From contig CM072154.1 of assembly GCA_036850595.1 (NCBI GenBank), positions 9,369,330 to 9,433,329 of the forward strand: a DNA stretch of 64,000 bases, given 5' to 3'. Made by a program: the position numbers and the translations under genes. The DNA is from Rhyacichthys aspro. Its lineage: Eukaryota; Chordata; Actinopteri; Gobiiformes; Rhyacichthyidae. The notes below the pieces were generated by a model that had not been told where the DNA came from, did no database searches, and was given only the letters and a program-made list of their open reading frames with translations. Of this stretch, positions 12,502 to 25,056 are shown in pieces (the stretch's first letter is position 1; each line of letters begins with the position of its first letter).

Positions 12502-15500
12502 TTATGCCCAGTGCACCTGAGCACCTGCCACTGAGTGGCGTTTGGCCTCCATAATAGTAAAAGCCTCTTGCTCCTCACTCATCTCCTTTAGTCTCTTCTC
12601 TTCCAGAAAAGACACCAAAGAGTCTCTCATGTCCACAACCTCAATCATCTCCTGAAGAATTCGCTCTTCCTCTGCCTCCTGCTCTGGCGTCTTGTCTGTC
12701 ATAGAAAATAACTCAAATAATGAGACTAATATAAAAAATATATTAGAATGTAATACTTAAACCTTAAAAAACAGGCAAGCTACATACCACCAATTTCCAT
12801 GTATTTCCTGAGCTCCATCTCCAACATACTCTGCTTGTCTTCAAGCTCCAGCTGCCGAGACCTGTGTGGATACAACACAAACATCAGCTGAGTCATGGTA
12901 ATATTGCATCCTGCTCTAGCTGCTGGTTGTCCAAAGACCATGTGATCAAATAATTGAGTGTACAGTGATGATTGGTTGCAGTAATGAACAAACAGTAACC
13001 ACACAGTTGTGCCTTCTGGGTTTGCACAAAAGCACTGTTGTACTCTATGTGTGACTTCACAGACATGCTCTGTGTTCAGCTGTTGACCGACTTTGCAAAG
13101 CGACAGACTTACGCCACCATGAGTTCAGACTCCTCAGAAACCAGGGCGTTTTTCTCATGAACGAGTTGGATCCAGTGCTCGATCATGTCAGGAGAGCCAC
13201 TGCTATCTGAAAGAGAAAAGCAGTGGTTGGATAATATAAGTATTCTTTTGTGGGGAAAAAGAGAGAGGAAAATGTATGTATATTAGTAAATATATCTTAC
13301 CAGCCTCCCTACGTAGAGTTTGCTCCAGCCTTACACCTTTCTCTTCCAACTCTTTAAAAGTGACCTCAATTTCCTCGAGTCTCCTCTGGATAGACTGATG
13401 AGTGTACAAATGATTAAATTAACGTTATGAAAATGAAATACACTCTGTGCCACATATCATCTGGTGAAACATACTAACCTGGGCTTTACGAAATCGCTGT
13501 AATTCACTCATCTTGGCTCTTCGCTCTAGGGTTCTCATCTTCATCAGCTCAAACTTCTGAGCCTCGATAGGATCTGATGGCATTGTCTGAAAATAGAGGA
13601 GGCAAAGATTATTCTCTGTCATAAGTTTACTCAATAAAAAACACCAGGTCCCTTACTTTCTCGTCAAACGGGTCAATGTCATCACGTTGAAACATCTCTT
13701 CATCTTCATCATCGTCATCTCCATCTGCACCCTCCTCTGAGGGGCTGTGAATGTGACGGAACGTTGTTTCTGTGGGAATCATAGGAGAAGATGGATTAAA
13801 CATCTCAGTAGAGCAGTTTCCCTGAGACACGACTATGAGGCGCTGTGCCCTGATCTTACCCACTGTCCCGGGATGACTGCTGAGGACACTGAGCTTGTTG
13901 TCTCTGCTGATCCTGGGGGACGACAGATTCCACGGTGAGAACTTGGACCGTGCTTTTGTCTGTCCACTCGGGATCTCTTTCCTTTTGAAGCAACGTCGAT
14001 TCCTCTTCTCCCTGAAGTGGCTCGCTGTGCTGCCGCTCCAGTAGCCCTCTTCCTCCTGCCCATCCAGCCCCTCTGGTTTCGGCGGGCTGGGACCCCGTGC
14101 TGTGGCTGAGGAAGAGGAGCAGGAGGAAGACCCACACGGAGTCTCCGAGTCGGAGTCTGCGCTGAAGAAGTTTTGGAGATTAACCAGCTGGCTTCTCTCC
14201 TCGTCTGAGAGTTGAAGCTTTCGCAGTGATTGCTTAGGACGGGAATCTGGAGCCGAGTGTTTGTCTGGAGAGGACGGGTAAAGGTGAACTGTGCGAGGTT
14301 TTGCTACAGGGGGAGAAGGCTGAGGGCTGGCCTGTTGAGACAAGCGCGGTTTTGGGACAGGGTAGGCTTCAGTTTCCTCCTCTGTGGGTCTAGCTACATT
14401 CGTTTTTGGCAGGGGATCTGTAAAAGTTGGCTGTGGCTCAGTTGAGTCCTCAGATTTAAGTATATTCTGTGCAAAAGGTTTAAGTGGGAGTCTAGAAGGG
14501 GCACAGTCCAGAGTGTGTTCATCATCCTCATCTGAAGGGGATGGGGTATAGTCACTGGACTGTTCATTTTCTCCATTTATGTCTTTGTGATCTTCAACAT
14601 GCTAAAAAAGAAAAAAACTGGTCTTAAAAACTGACATATTCTTTGGCATTACTTTCAAACCAATCAGTGGCAATGCAGTCTGGTGACGTCTGAATAGACA
14701 GCAGAAGTTATGAGCCAACACATGGTTGAAATACTGTTCACGTCATGAGCAGTGAGCAGCAGAAAGGCCTACGTCTGTTCAGTGACCCACCTTACGGGAC
14801 GTTTCAGCAGTGTTTCCCAGCGCTAATTCTTCAGAGTGCAACTCACAGTAAAACCTCCCTGAGGGAACATCACACATGAAACAGTCACAAAAGAGACAGA
14901 CCAATGGTAATGTGCGAAAAGGAAAAACTCTAAATGATTCATGTGAATCCACTTTAAATGAAAGCCAACACAAATTATTAACAATACAAAAATTAAACAT
15001 AAATAAATAATGTTATCCTTACTGTAAAAAAAAGTCAAATAATCCTTCTAAAATTAGCATAGTAATCTTTACCTGTAGTTTGATCAAAGGTGTATCCCCC
15101 CAGTCTGAGAGTGAGGCCACACTGGTGGCACTTGAAGCAGCTGCGATGGAAAAACTTGCCCTCGGCACTGATGCGCTCCAAGACATAGACCCTTTGAGCA
15201 CAAAAGTAACACTCCTCGCTGTTTTTCAGTGAAACGCTTGAACCCAATTCAGACTCAGGGACAGGATCAGGATCAGGCTCAGGCTTGAGCTCAGGAAGCA
15301 CAGAGGCCCTCTATAAGAAATATATATTAATGATATGCTGTTTAATGTCCTGTCCATTCAAGCATGAAAAGACTTACATTATCCTCATCTTCCATTCTTC
15401 TTTCTCTTGTTGTTGCTCGTTTCTCTGATGCCAACTTCTCCTACATAGAAAACAGAATGACTAGTAATTCATCTTATTGAAGAGAACAGGTCACAACCAT

Positions 15501-18500
15501 TTATAAAGACACAACTCAGATGTGAATGCTCCCTGATTTAGTATAATATATAACCATGTGACAGATATTAACTTGTTTTCCTCAGATACATGTGAGCTAC
15601 TGTTAGAGCATAACACAAACTGCAGATGCCTAGATATAAACTCGGGCCAACCAGATAATGTGAAAATAACTTTATCAAATATTTCTTTGCTTTGTTAACA
15701 GGAGCTTGGGCTACAGTGGGCGTACCTTTCGTCTTTGTAGAGAGTTGTGCTTTAGCTTGTTCAGGAAAAAGACAGCTGACTGTGTTTGGGAGAGCGTCAG
15801 GGGCTTGGAAGAGGGCTGGAAGCCCACAGGGTCTGTAGTCAACAGAAAATGAAATCAAGGAAAATGTTACAAACTCACACACTCACAGCAAATTCATCTG
15901 ATCTGAAAATACTGCAACAGGACAGAGTCTTAACTGTATCACTGTCCTAGATTACATCCAGAGAATTCAAAAGTATAAAAAAACTACATACAAGTTATAT
16001 TCGTCTATGACCCCTTCTTGACTTCGGTGTAATGTCAGAGCGCACCAGTGAAAAAGTCTTAGACTAAAGCCATAACCACCTCGACCCCCTCTCACCAGTG
16101 TGATAAGGTTACAGGAGAATGACAGCTCCCTCCTGCCTGCACATCAGTTAACACACCTCATGCAGAGAATACAGCATCACAGGCACAGAGCGCATCTATC
16201 ACACCCACTTCTGCTCATTTAGTGCTGCTGAACGCTGCTCAAACTCCTCAAGCTACAAACGTTCCTAAAATACCTACAAAGAGCGAGGTGAAAATCCTCC
16301 TTGAGTGCAGGAATAGTAGATCCCCTTCTAGAGCCGCTAGTCCCATCAGACCGTCATAAGCCCGCTCCACACAGCAACTGTTTGCTCTGCTGCTGCTGGG
16401 CTGGCTCAGTGCGAGCTGTAGGGGCTGGCTTTGAGCTCAGCACTAGCCACTTGAAACCAAGGAATTCTGGGTAACAGGCTCTTAAAGAGACAGTGCTGAT
16501 TTATGTACTTATCAACACCAAACGCACTACAGTGGGAGGATAATGTACCTGACCCTTTTATGGTGATGCTAATGCTGTGTAACCAAGAAACACAGTTATG
16601 TAAGATTTTTGTCGCTTCTGCTCTAGCTTCACAGCATTAAAATCTGTGAAAAGTATTTCCTGTTCAAATGCTTTGCCAAAAAATATTCTATTTGTCTAAA
16701 GCAATTCATGCTCATCACCTTTGGCTGGTGCAGAGAAAGCCTTCTGGACCTGTGTGAGGTACAGCACCATGGACAACTTGTCTACCTGACCACCTTTTGC
16801 AAAGTCATTGGCGGACATGACTGGAGGGATGCCCAGCTCCTTCTCCAAAATGCTAAAGGCCAGTTGGTTGTTGTGAACAGCATTGGACTCATCCAGGGTG
16901 GACATGTCACTGAAACGAAATGAGAGAATAATACTCTACAAGGAAAATGGCTCATAAGTTACCTTTGTATCTAAAGCAAAAAACAGATGATCTTATTTTA
17001 AAGGTTTGTATCGGCTAGACTAATCATTATGCTGAAGCCAAGTTAAGACAATCATCAAACAAAGACCAAGGGGTGAACTCACATGAGTTTAGGTCTGAAA
17101 TGACGGATGAGGGCACACAAAGCAAGTCCAGACCTCCAGGACTGAGTAAAATCTTTTACGTTTACATTTCTATAACCTGCAGTGTGTTTCTGGCACCACT
17201 TCAGCAACTCTTCAAAGCCACTAACTGAATCTAAAAGAAAACAGATTAACATTATTCAATATTATGAAAAGAGCTAACATCAACTTGATTTATCATGATT
17301 GCACAGTAGAGAGGAACTAACCTTGTCGTACAGGATTCATCTTGTTCTTCTGTTTATTGTTCAAAGAACCAACTTTGTCAAGATCAAACAGGTGCTGCAC
17401 CTAAGTGAATTAAAAAGAAAAAAAAAGGATAAACACTACTGGAATTGTCATAGTCCTGTTTGGTTTTAGAGTGTAACTAATTATTTAACTATATTAATAT
17501 TAGATTAGAGCGCTGAATGACCTGGTGGGCCTGGATGGAGGTTAGGTTCACTCTCTGGTATCTTGTTTTTGGATCAATACTGTAAGCAGCATAGTTTTTA
17601 CTGGTGTTTTCTGGTGTGGTCTGGGACAAGAGCTGATAGATACTTTCTCTATAGACATGCAAAAAAGAAGCAGATAAGACACGTTGTCATTTAAAGTAGA
17701 AAGTGAAACAGCAGCTAAAATTAATGAACAACACATTCCTCGTAACATGTTCAATGATCAACTGAACAGGACGAGCAGCTTGTTAAACAGTCTGTAAAGC
17801 CCAAATGACTCATGGCACCATCAAGCCTCTCATGACCGTCTAATGATCTCAGGGCAAAATGTGCTAACAATCAATTAACAGATCAAAGAAACCAATCAGA
17901 TACAAATCAGCTTAAGCTGTTTTCAATGATAAAACATGATGGCCTAACTGCATAATCTCTAACATACAGAGGCTTACCGCTCAGCCAGGATCTTAAGGTG
18001 TGGGAGTCCCATGCCCCAACTCCTCACCATCCAGGCTGTGTCAAAAGCTGCCAAGAAACCCCGAGCAATTCCGGTGCCCAGAGGCCAGAAAGGCTGATGA
18101 AAAAAAACAAAGGTGTATTAAGAAAATAGATAAAAGCAAGTCAACGCTCTCAAAAAAACCATATCACAAATACAAATAAAACATTTTACCTCTACCAGGC
18201 AATCTCCGACAAGACCAATTAACAACTTCTTGCCCTTCCTCTCCTTGACCATGGAGGCATTTTCAGCCCGGTGCATGCAGGTGAAATCAAACATGGCGAC
18301 GTCTTTTTGGCCGGCGTGGTTCTGAGCAAACTGGAGGTCAGGTAGTTTCCCACCTGTAGAAAAGTGTGCAGCATCGTGTGCATACTGACACAGGGCCTCG
18401 TAGTCCACATTTGCAGGAGCAAGCAGTTCATCTGCGTCGCTACAGTCCTGTAATGAGGAAATTGGGACACATGTGACTCATATTTGATCTAGTTTGTGGG

Positions 18501-21119
18501 CCAGACTGGACCACCTGCTCCCTTGTTTTAGTTTGTTTCTTTTTACTGGCCAAAGATGTAGCTGGTGCCAATACGAATCACACTTTATCTTGATAATGGA
18601 TGTGCTGTTCTCACCTGTTTAATGACCCCCTTCTTCAGCAGACTCTTCTTCTTGGCAGTCATGACAAAGTAGTGGGTGTCGTCTTTATAGTAGACAATAT
18701 TCTCCAAATCAATACCTGGAAAGGAAAAAAGCAGGGCAGGATGGTGAATATAAAGAGACAAGTGTTGGAGAAGGCTGACCACTTTATCATATCCATCATT
18801 TGTAAGTTCTTATGTCCAGTCTGATACTTCACTTTACAACAAACTTTAAATATACTATAGCCCTGAATAAGAAATAAGAAATGAGAAATGGACGATCACA
18901 ATAAGGAGAGAATGTCCTCATCTTTGGATTCTGTTGTTTCGTAGGAAGAGTGCACTGTGAGACTGTTAATGCTGTCACAGGAAATTAACTGAAAACTACA
19001 ACAAAGAACAACAGCTTTGCTGCTCTTTCACACTTTACACTTTTTTTAGAAGTCTCAAGCCAGTGTGACAGCACGAGCATTCATTTTATGCCCTGTAGGC
19101 AGCAATCTGCAAGGCTCAACAGATGAACCATATTGTACTGGAAATAGAGCAGTCACACAGTTACCAGAAACACTGGTCCAGTGACTTTACTTCATAATAA
19201 AAAACATGTTCCTGTTCAATGCAAGCCATTGTTAAACAGAAGGAACTACTTTATTACTTTATTCTCTTTGTTCTTCCTGAAATGAGCAGAACGTATTTGT
19301 ACTTAAAAAAAAGGCTAACATATGGATTCTGACCCGTCTGTGTGAGTAGTTCCTGGAAGAACTTCTGGTTGTAGATGCGAGCCACGCCGCTGATCTCTGC
19401 CACCTGAGCCTCAGCAGCTGTGTTTCTGTTGATGAAGTTGGCTGTTATTCCGATAGCCAGCTTGCCTCTCAGCTCCTTACGCTTAAAGCCTAGGAGTTCA
19501 GAACAAACACATATCAAATAAAGCTAACAAGGCCTTGTAAAATAAACTGCTTATTGTATTAATGGAAACTAAAGTCCCTCAACCATGAAAGTAAGTCTTA
19601 CCTTCAGGGAGATAACTGCCTCCTCCAGCAGAAATGAAGACATCGAACTGGTAGGTGGAAGCAGGGTGGGAGGCAGGCTTTAGGTTGGCCATCCAACCTA
19701 TTGAAAAAACACAACTCTCATAAACACATACTGTATGTTCATAACGTGAATGTACTGAGGCTCAATATAAGATCGTAATGTTGTTATTAATAATATATGA
19801 TATAAAAGCATGTCTATCTCTGTATTCTTAGATGCCCCATGTTCTGCTGAGTTTACCTCCTTAAATTGAGAGTAAAAAAAGAAAAGACAAATAAACAATG
19901 GGTTAAATGAATGCAGCAGAAACAAGTAGAAACACACAAATACCATTTTCTCCTGAAGGCTCAACTAAACCCTGGAACTCCACTCCATTGTGCACTTCCA
20001 CCCCGAGGAGAAGTGACACTTTTAGTAAAATCAACTGCAGCTGACGGATGCCTGCAAACATGCATAAATATTTCATCAGAAACGATAGTGTGACTGGATG
20101 TATCTGAGCCTGCAGTGCAACTTGACTGTAAACACTCACTGATGTGATCCAGAGAACCCGTGCAGAATTTGCCATAGAACTTCTTGGCACAAAGTCCACG
20201 GAGATCACATATGGTGTACGGCCAAAGGTGAAGGACATTGTTTCTGGAGAAAGTCTCTCTCTTCTCCAACACCACCACCTGAGCCCCAAGCAAGGACAAT
20301 TCTATGGCAGTTCTAAGCCCACATGGTCCAGCCCCCAGCACTAGACACTGTGTTGGAGAAGGAGTCATTAGAAGAGTGTTCCGGAGGATAAAAGCACAAG
20401 ATACCGTAATATGAGGCTGGGACGCAATGGAATAAACCAGATTTAGTGACAGTATTTTATTGACTCTGGGGCCAAAAGCTGTATCTTACAAAGACACATG
20501 AATACCCTATTTATTCTATAAATGTTGGTTTGTTCAAATGTTGCACCCTCAAGACTTTTTGTATGATGGACTGAAAAGGGTTGATGAGCAGTCATGTCAT
20601 GATTAATTACTATAATTGTGCCATCATCAATTGTCTGATTGGGTTTAATGTGCTACAATTATTTTTAGACTGCAGTGAAGATTATGAAAAAACTTGTCTC
20701 TTCTAGTTTGGCTGGGAACAACATGATGCATGCTGATACAGGACTATGAAACATTTTTACCTTGATCTATTAGGTGTATTAGAAGCAAATACACGATTCA
20801 TGCCAAATCAGTAACAAATAAAGACAAACAATTTCTATTTATTATTGAAAAGAAGCATTACCTTGTTTTTGGTGCAGGCTTTTCCTTGCTGGTAATCTGG
20901 GTGTGATGCTCTCTTGTCCAACTTTGTCCACAGCGCTTTGGCCTTCCAGTAGTTAAGTTTCTCCTTCAGTGTCCTGTAGAAGTTTCTAAAATCTTTGGGA
21001 TTAAGGCCCAATTGTTTGCAGAGCTCGGCAAAGTGCTGTTTGACCTCTTTACAAGTCTGGGCTTGGACAAAGAGGTCGAATGTGGCATGTGACGGGTTGA
21101 CTGGTTCCTGGCTTGCCAT
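12502..21119 (-). CDS. mical1: MICAL1-like F-actin monooxygenase, 22 coding exons
   Basis: FAD/NADPH-dependent monooxygenase that oxidises actin methionines and disassembles filaments. Exons: 20862-21119, 20140-20347, 19944-20051, 19602-19697, 19334-19489, 18615-18715, 18190-18447, 17978-18093, 17522-17648, 17322-17400, 17083-17230, 16719-16909, 15726-15832, 15378-15440, 15073-15310, 14791-14858, 13657-14601, 13479-13586, 13301-13394, 13113-13206, 12788-12861, 12502-12695. Total 3831 nt (1276 aa), phases all consistent. The monooxygenase domain (about 1-490) shows FAD motifs LGAGPCGLR and LVGDCLVEPFWPLGTG. A CH domain (about 505-610), a LIM domain (about 705-765, CYFC then HRSCFKCHQC then YCELH) and a C-terminal coiled-coil bMERB Rab-binding domain follow. 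The N-terminus MASQEPVNPSHATF and the short overall length fit MICAL1 rather than MICAL2/3. The human protein is 1067 aa; the excess is mainly one 945-nt linker exon. The last 3' splice donor (12787/12788) has a one-codon alternative. Confidence 0.95.
13657..14601 (-). other. mical1: Large disordered linker exon of mical1 (315 codons)
   Basis: Single 945-nt phase-0 exon between the LIM and bMERB domains. It encodes Pro/Ser/Glu-rich low-complexity protein with several PxxP-like stretches (for example PPVAKPR and YPVPKPRLS), a serine run and an acidic cluster DGDDDDEDEEMF near its end. No globular domain is visible. It is far longer than its counterpart in human MICAL1, which suggests a lineage-specific expansion of the hinge used for autoinhibition and partner binding (inference). 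Confidence 0.8.
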
Positions 21120-21161
21120 AGTCGAGGAGGCAAGTGGTCTCCTTCAGACTCTGATGGTGAT
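21120..21161 (-). other. mical1: 5'UTR part of mical1 first coding exon
   Basis: Acceptor sequence GTTTCACAG ends at 21162, so 42 nt of leader precede the ATG at 21119. The ATG has A at -3 and G at +4, a good initiation context. This splice site implies a separate non-coding first exon upstream. Confidence 0.65.
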
Positions 21162-23951
21162 CTGTGAAACAGCAGATTATAACAAGCTTTTACACATCCT
21201 TCCCGGAAAACACATCTGGTCCGGTCACTTGTAGATAATCAAAGGTTTATAGAGTCCACTTTGTCTTTGTTGTTTGCATTTATGAGGGAGCTTGAGTATT
21301 ACTGAGCCTCCCTCATACTGTGACAGTGGGGAAGTTCCCACCTCCTACCCTTCTACCCTTCTAATTATAGTCTTTAACGTAGAGGACTTCTTTAGTCACC
21401 TGGTCGGCTGAGTCATGCCTCTACTTCCTTGTTGCGGTTTCTGTGGCTCTCCGGTGTATTTTCTTTTATAAAAGCTTTGCAGTGAGCACCTCACACACAG
21501 TGATGCGTCATTCTCACACAAAGCCCCAAGACATGGGCAAAAAGTAGTTTCAGCAGAAAAAAAGCAAATGGAAACAACACAGTGTGAAAATAAGACCTCC
21601 CAGATGTTTATAAAGGGATGGTTCGTCCTTAGGCAGCTCATAATTATAAGACAACAAAGCAAATAAAATTGATATGCTACCTGTAATTAATATCACGTAA
21701 ACATTAATTATAACCACACAAACATCTCCAAACAAAAGCATTATATTAATTTGATAAATAAGCATATCATATTTTTATTACCTAGGGCTCCACAATACTA
21801 CAAAGGGCAAATGTCCGCCAGAAGACCATAATACTACTGCGATTCCAGCAGCTCTTTGCAGTATGGGTATTGCAGTTTTTGATTGCAATTTGTTGATATT
21901 TGCAATAGTTTTCATTTTGCAATGCTCAAAATGATGTCACAAGTAGCTTGTTGTGAAGTCATGGAATTAAGTTTCTGAAATCATCACAGATGACGAACTA
22001 GTAAAACACCCTGAATAATAAAGTAATAAGGAAATGAGATCACAGAAATACAGAGTACAAAAGTTGAAATGGGCACACAGACTGCATAGTACACTGTAAA
22101 GATACAAATATACAGCACAGTAACAGCAAGTTTTCCTTCAAGTAATACAGTTAAAATAATGCAAAACATGCAATAATTATTCATTGTTAGGTGAGCACAT
22201 AACCTAATATTTACTTAAGGTAAACAAATAACAGGTCTAGGTACATCTTTTGAGTAAATACGGCCTGTACACCACAATTTCCTGGATTTTGCACCAGTAT
22301 GCACCACATTATACAACTCATTTAACACTTATTCTAACCCTGTAGCCTAACATTAAAAGCAGAAACTTGCACACAGCACAGTATTTGTCAGTAAATGTGC
22401 TGTGGTTGACGATGTTTCCTGTAAGCATTGCCCATGCATCACTTCCTGATGATAACACAAACCTTGCAACACAACAACTCCCCACTGCTGCTCAGAATGA
22501 AACCCTCCACCTGATATACACACTGTAATTATATTCCATGTCAGAAGAACATGACACTACTTGCTTTTTTTTTTTGCTGGAAAGACTGCATGCATTCCTT
22601 TTCTCATCCTCTTAACAACACAAAGTTTTCATTTTATCACAATGTGTTCAACACTGAGCAAGACTTCTTGCTAAATAGAAAGCTGAATGATACAAACCTG
22701 AATAGTTGGCATGATACAGAGCCACCATCCTAAGTACAATGTATTTTCTTGTTCATTAACTTTTGCTTTGATAACATAAGCAGACAAAACATGGCCTACA
22801 TGCAGCAACCTTTGCTCTAAAATTATTACCCTTAATATCAAGATAGCACCAAGGAAGATGTCTCCTAGCAGGCAGCAAATTAAAGCAATTTTCTAGCAGA
22901 AGGTTTTGTTTGAGTGGCCTGTGGAACCAAGACAGGCTGTCAAACTAAAAATAACTCCAAAGATCATGCTGACATTTTTATTCATTTGCCAGTGAAGGTG
23001 TGGTATTTATATTCTGCCCTATATTTATGGCTGAAAGACAACAGATAAAAGCACCAGCTAGTTAAAAGAGCCTATTATTACCTTTTCTGAGAGATTTCTA
23101 AAATAAATCGAATAAGTAGAATGCAATTTCCATTTGCATGTGATCAGAGTCATCAGAGTCAGATCAGCATGGTATTAAGCAATTCAGTGGAAAAGTCAAG
23201 TTTAAGCAGGAACGCTGTGTGAGTTCAGTCCTGCTCAGAGTCTGTGGTTGGAAGAAGAGAGCAGGATTTAAAGGAGAAGTGACCTTTTTTTCTAGGAGCC
23301 AATGGATTAGATTGGCTTGACTCACCTTATTACATGTAGCTCTGCGTAGTGTCCCCTAATGCTTCTGTGTATCAGGATGTTGGATCAAGCACTAATGTGG
23401 AGCCAGGCAGGTTTAGGAGTGAAGGAAACAGAGAGAGGAGAGAAAAGCTTATCAGGCTGCAACAGACAGCCACTTAGACATTAAAACGTAGCCTTTTCAC
23501 ATTTTACAGTTCACAATGATAGGAAGCTGGTAACCTAACAGAAGGTGTGGCAGCTGCTTTGCCCAAAAGGAGGTTCCAGCCACAACATGTTACCTAGAGC
23601 TATAAGCCAGGTTTTCAGGGAGCTTCAGATGATGGTTTCATTGAACATTTTTTAAGCATTTTACATGGCAGCATTTTTTACAATTGAAGAAAACATACGA
23701 CGCTACATTTAAGTGTTAGCATAAACTGTACAGTAGGCTAACACTGAACTAAAAAAAACTTTAAAAGTAGCATTAGTCGTAATGTAAAATCACAATAGAA
23801 CGAGAAATATGAGAAATCCCTACCAAACACGTTGAAGTGTTGTCTTTGTCGAACAGAAAACAGCTCTGAAGGTGTTGACGGTGAAACTGTATCCTCGGTG
23901 TCGTATCCCTGTTTTTTTCATTGTTTACAGGTAAAGTGAGGGAGCTCTCAC
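21162..23951 (-). other. Probable first intron of mical1
   Basis: About 2.8 kb without recognisable coding exon on either strand, bounded by the leader acceptor and the donor at 23951. Contains a relict hAT-like repeat near 21780-21960 and otherwise unremarkable AT-rich DNA. Confidence 0.5.
21783..21960. repeat. Degenerate hAT-like repeat fragment
   Basis: Starts CTAGGGCTCCACAATAC and continues with TTGCAGTATGGGTATTGCAG and TTTGCAATAG-type words, the style of common fish AGGGCTGCACAATA elements. No clear second terminus or target duplication, so treated as a relic. Confidence 0.35.
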
Positions 23952-24040
23952 CTGCGCCTCGCGCCCGTCCAACACAACAGGCACTTCCGGGACTTTCTCG
24001 CACGAACCTCAGCACGAGCGCCGGCGCACGTGACCAACCG
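23952..24040 (-). promoter_or_regulatory. mical1 non-coding first exon and CpG-rich promoter
   Basis: The most CpG-dense patch in this interval. A minus-strand donor GTGAGAG lies at 23945-23951. An ETS-type site ACTTCCGG lies at 23983-23990 and a CACGTG E-box at 24027-24032. No TATA box. The position, 2.8 kb upstream of the mical1 leader acceptor on the same strand and just beyond the src 3' end, fits a housekeeping-type promoter for mical1. Exon extent at its 5' side is a guess. Confidence 0.55.
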
Positions 24041-24499
24041 GGGGCCCTGCAAACGGCACCAAATGAGGGCTACATTTACTGTCCACGAAAAAAAATCTGT
24101 TCTTCGCTTCTGTTTTACTTCACTTTACGATACGTTTAGTTCTTTTTATATTTTTTGGCTGTTTTAGTCTTTATTAGGTAGGACAGTAAAATAGAAAGGA
24201 AACAAGTGAGAGAAGGGACAAATACGCTACCAGGTGAGACACCAGAACGACCCGCAACGATATACATTTCTTTTATGTAACACAACATATTATTGTATAT
24301 CCTGATCCCCCACAAAACCAACCATAAAATGGTACTAACTCTGAGCTGAAACCAGAAATCAAAGAATAGCCAAGAATAAAGGTTCAAGGTATATATATAT
24401 ACTACACTATTCTAATTTCTCTTTCTATATGCCCACTGACAATTTGCTTTGTTCTTGTCTTATTGATGTACAAAGGTGGATTCAAATGTCAGTACAAAT
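24041..24499. other. Short intergenic gap between mical1 promoter and src 3' end
   Basis: About 450 bp of AT-rich DNA with a short AT run near 24391-24400. No gene recognised. A minus-strand AATAAA at 24500-24505 is the candidate src polyadenylation signal. Confidence 0.4.
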
Positions 24500-24882
24500 T
24501 TTATTCAAACATATTTTTGATTTTGAACAATATACATTTGAACAGCATATAAATGAAGACATCTGTAGATTTCTCTTGAAAATTTTAGAAAAGAGCATTT
24601 AGGAATCACAGATTTAAAAATCCATGCATAGCCTAAAAGAAGACCCACTGAATCCTTGGTTTGTAACATGTGTCTGCAAACAGACAATATAACCTGTCAT
24701 GCACATTTTTACATAAATAAAAAAGACACAGGTCAATGTGTTAAGGGTATGTAGTGGATACAGAGGACAGACCACAGATACCAAGCTCTCTTTATATAAT
24801 GTCCTAGTCACATCAGGCTCAACTTGGTTTTTGAGTATTAGGCTATTTAATAGGAAAAAAAAGAGGGGAGAAACGGGGGGAA

Positions 24883-25056
24883 GGGGGGGGGGGGGGGGGG
24901 GGGGGGGTTAAAAAAAAAAAAAAAAAAAACCACCCCCCCCCCCCCCCCCCCCCCCAATTTTTTTTTTTTGTTTTTTTTTTTTTTTTTTTTTTTTGGTTTT
25001 TTTTTTTTAAAAAAGGGGGGGGGAAAAAAAAAAATTTTTTTTTCTTTGGGGGGGGA
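24883..25056. repeat. Stacked homopolymer block (G, A, C, T runs)
   Basis: About 25 G (24883-24907), 20 A (24910-24929), 23 C (24933-24955), then T runs, short A and G runs, again A, T and G runs up to 25056. Such consecutive long runs of all four bases are very unusual in vertebrate DNA. Open frames through it encode only Lys/Gly/Pro/Phe low complexity and are not genes. Most likely a base-calling or gap-filling artefact. Confidence 0.85.

Noticed and set aside
13747..14137. Open frames antisense or alternative-frame to the big mical1 exon
   Set aside because: Shadows of the biased Ser/Pro/Glu coding sequence on the true frame.
12502..21119. Assignment to mical2 or mical3
   Set aside because: N-terminal sequence, early LIM position and overall length fit MICAL1; the bMERB domain is present, which MICAL2 short forms lack.
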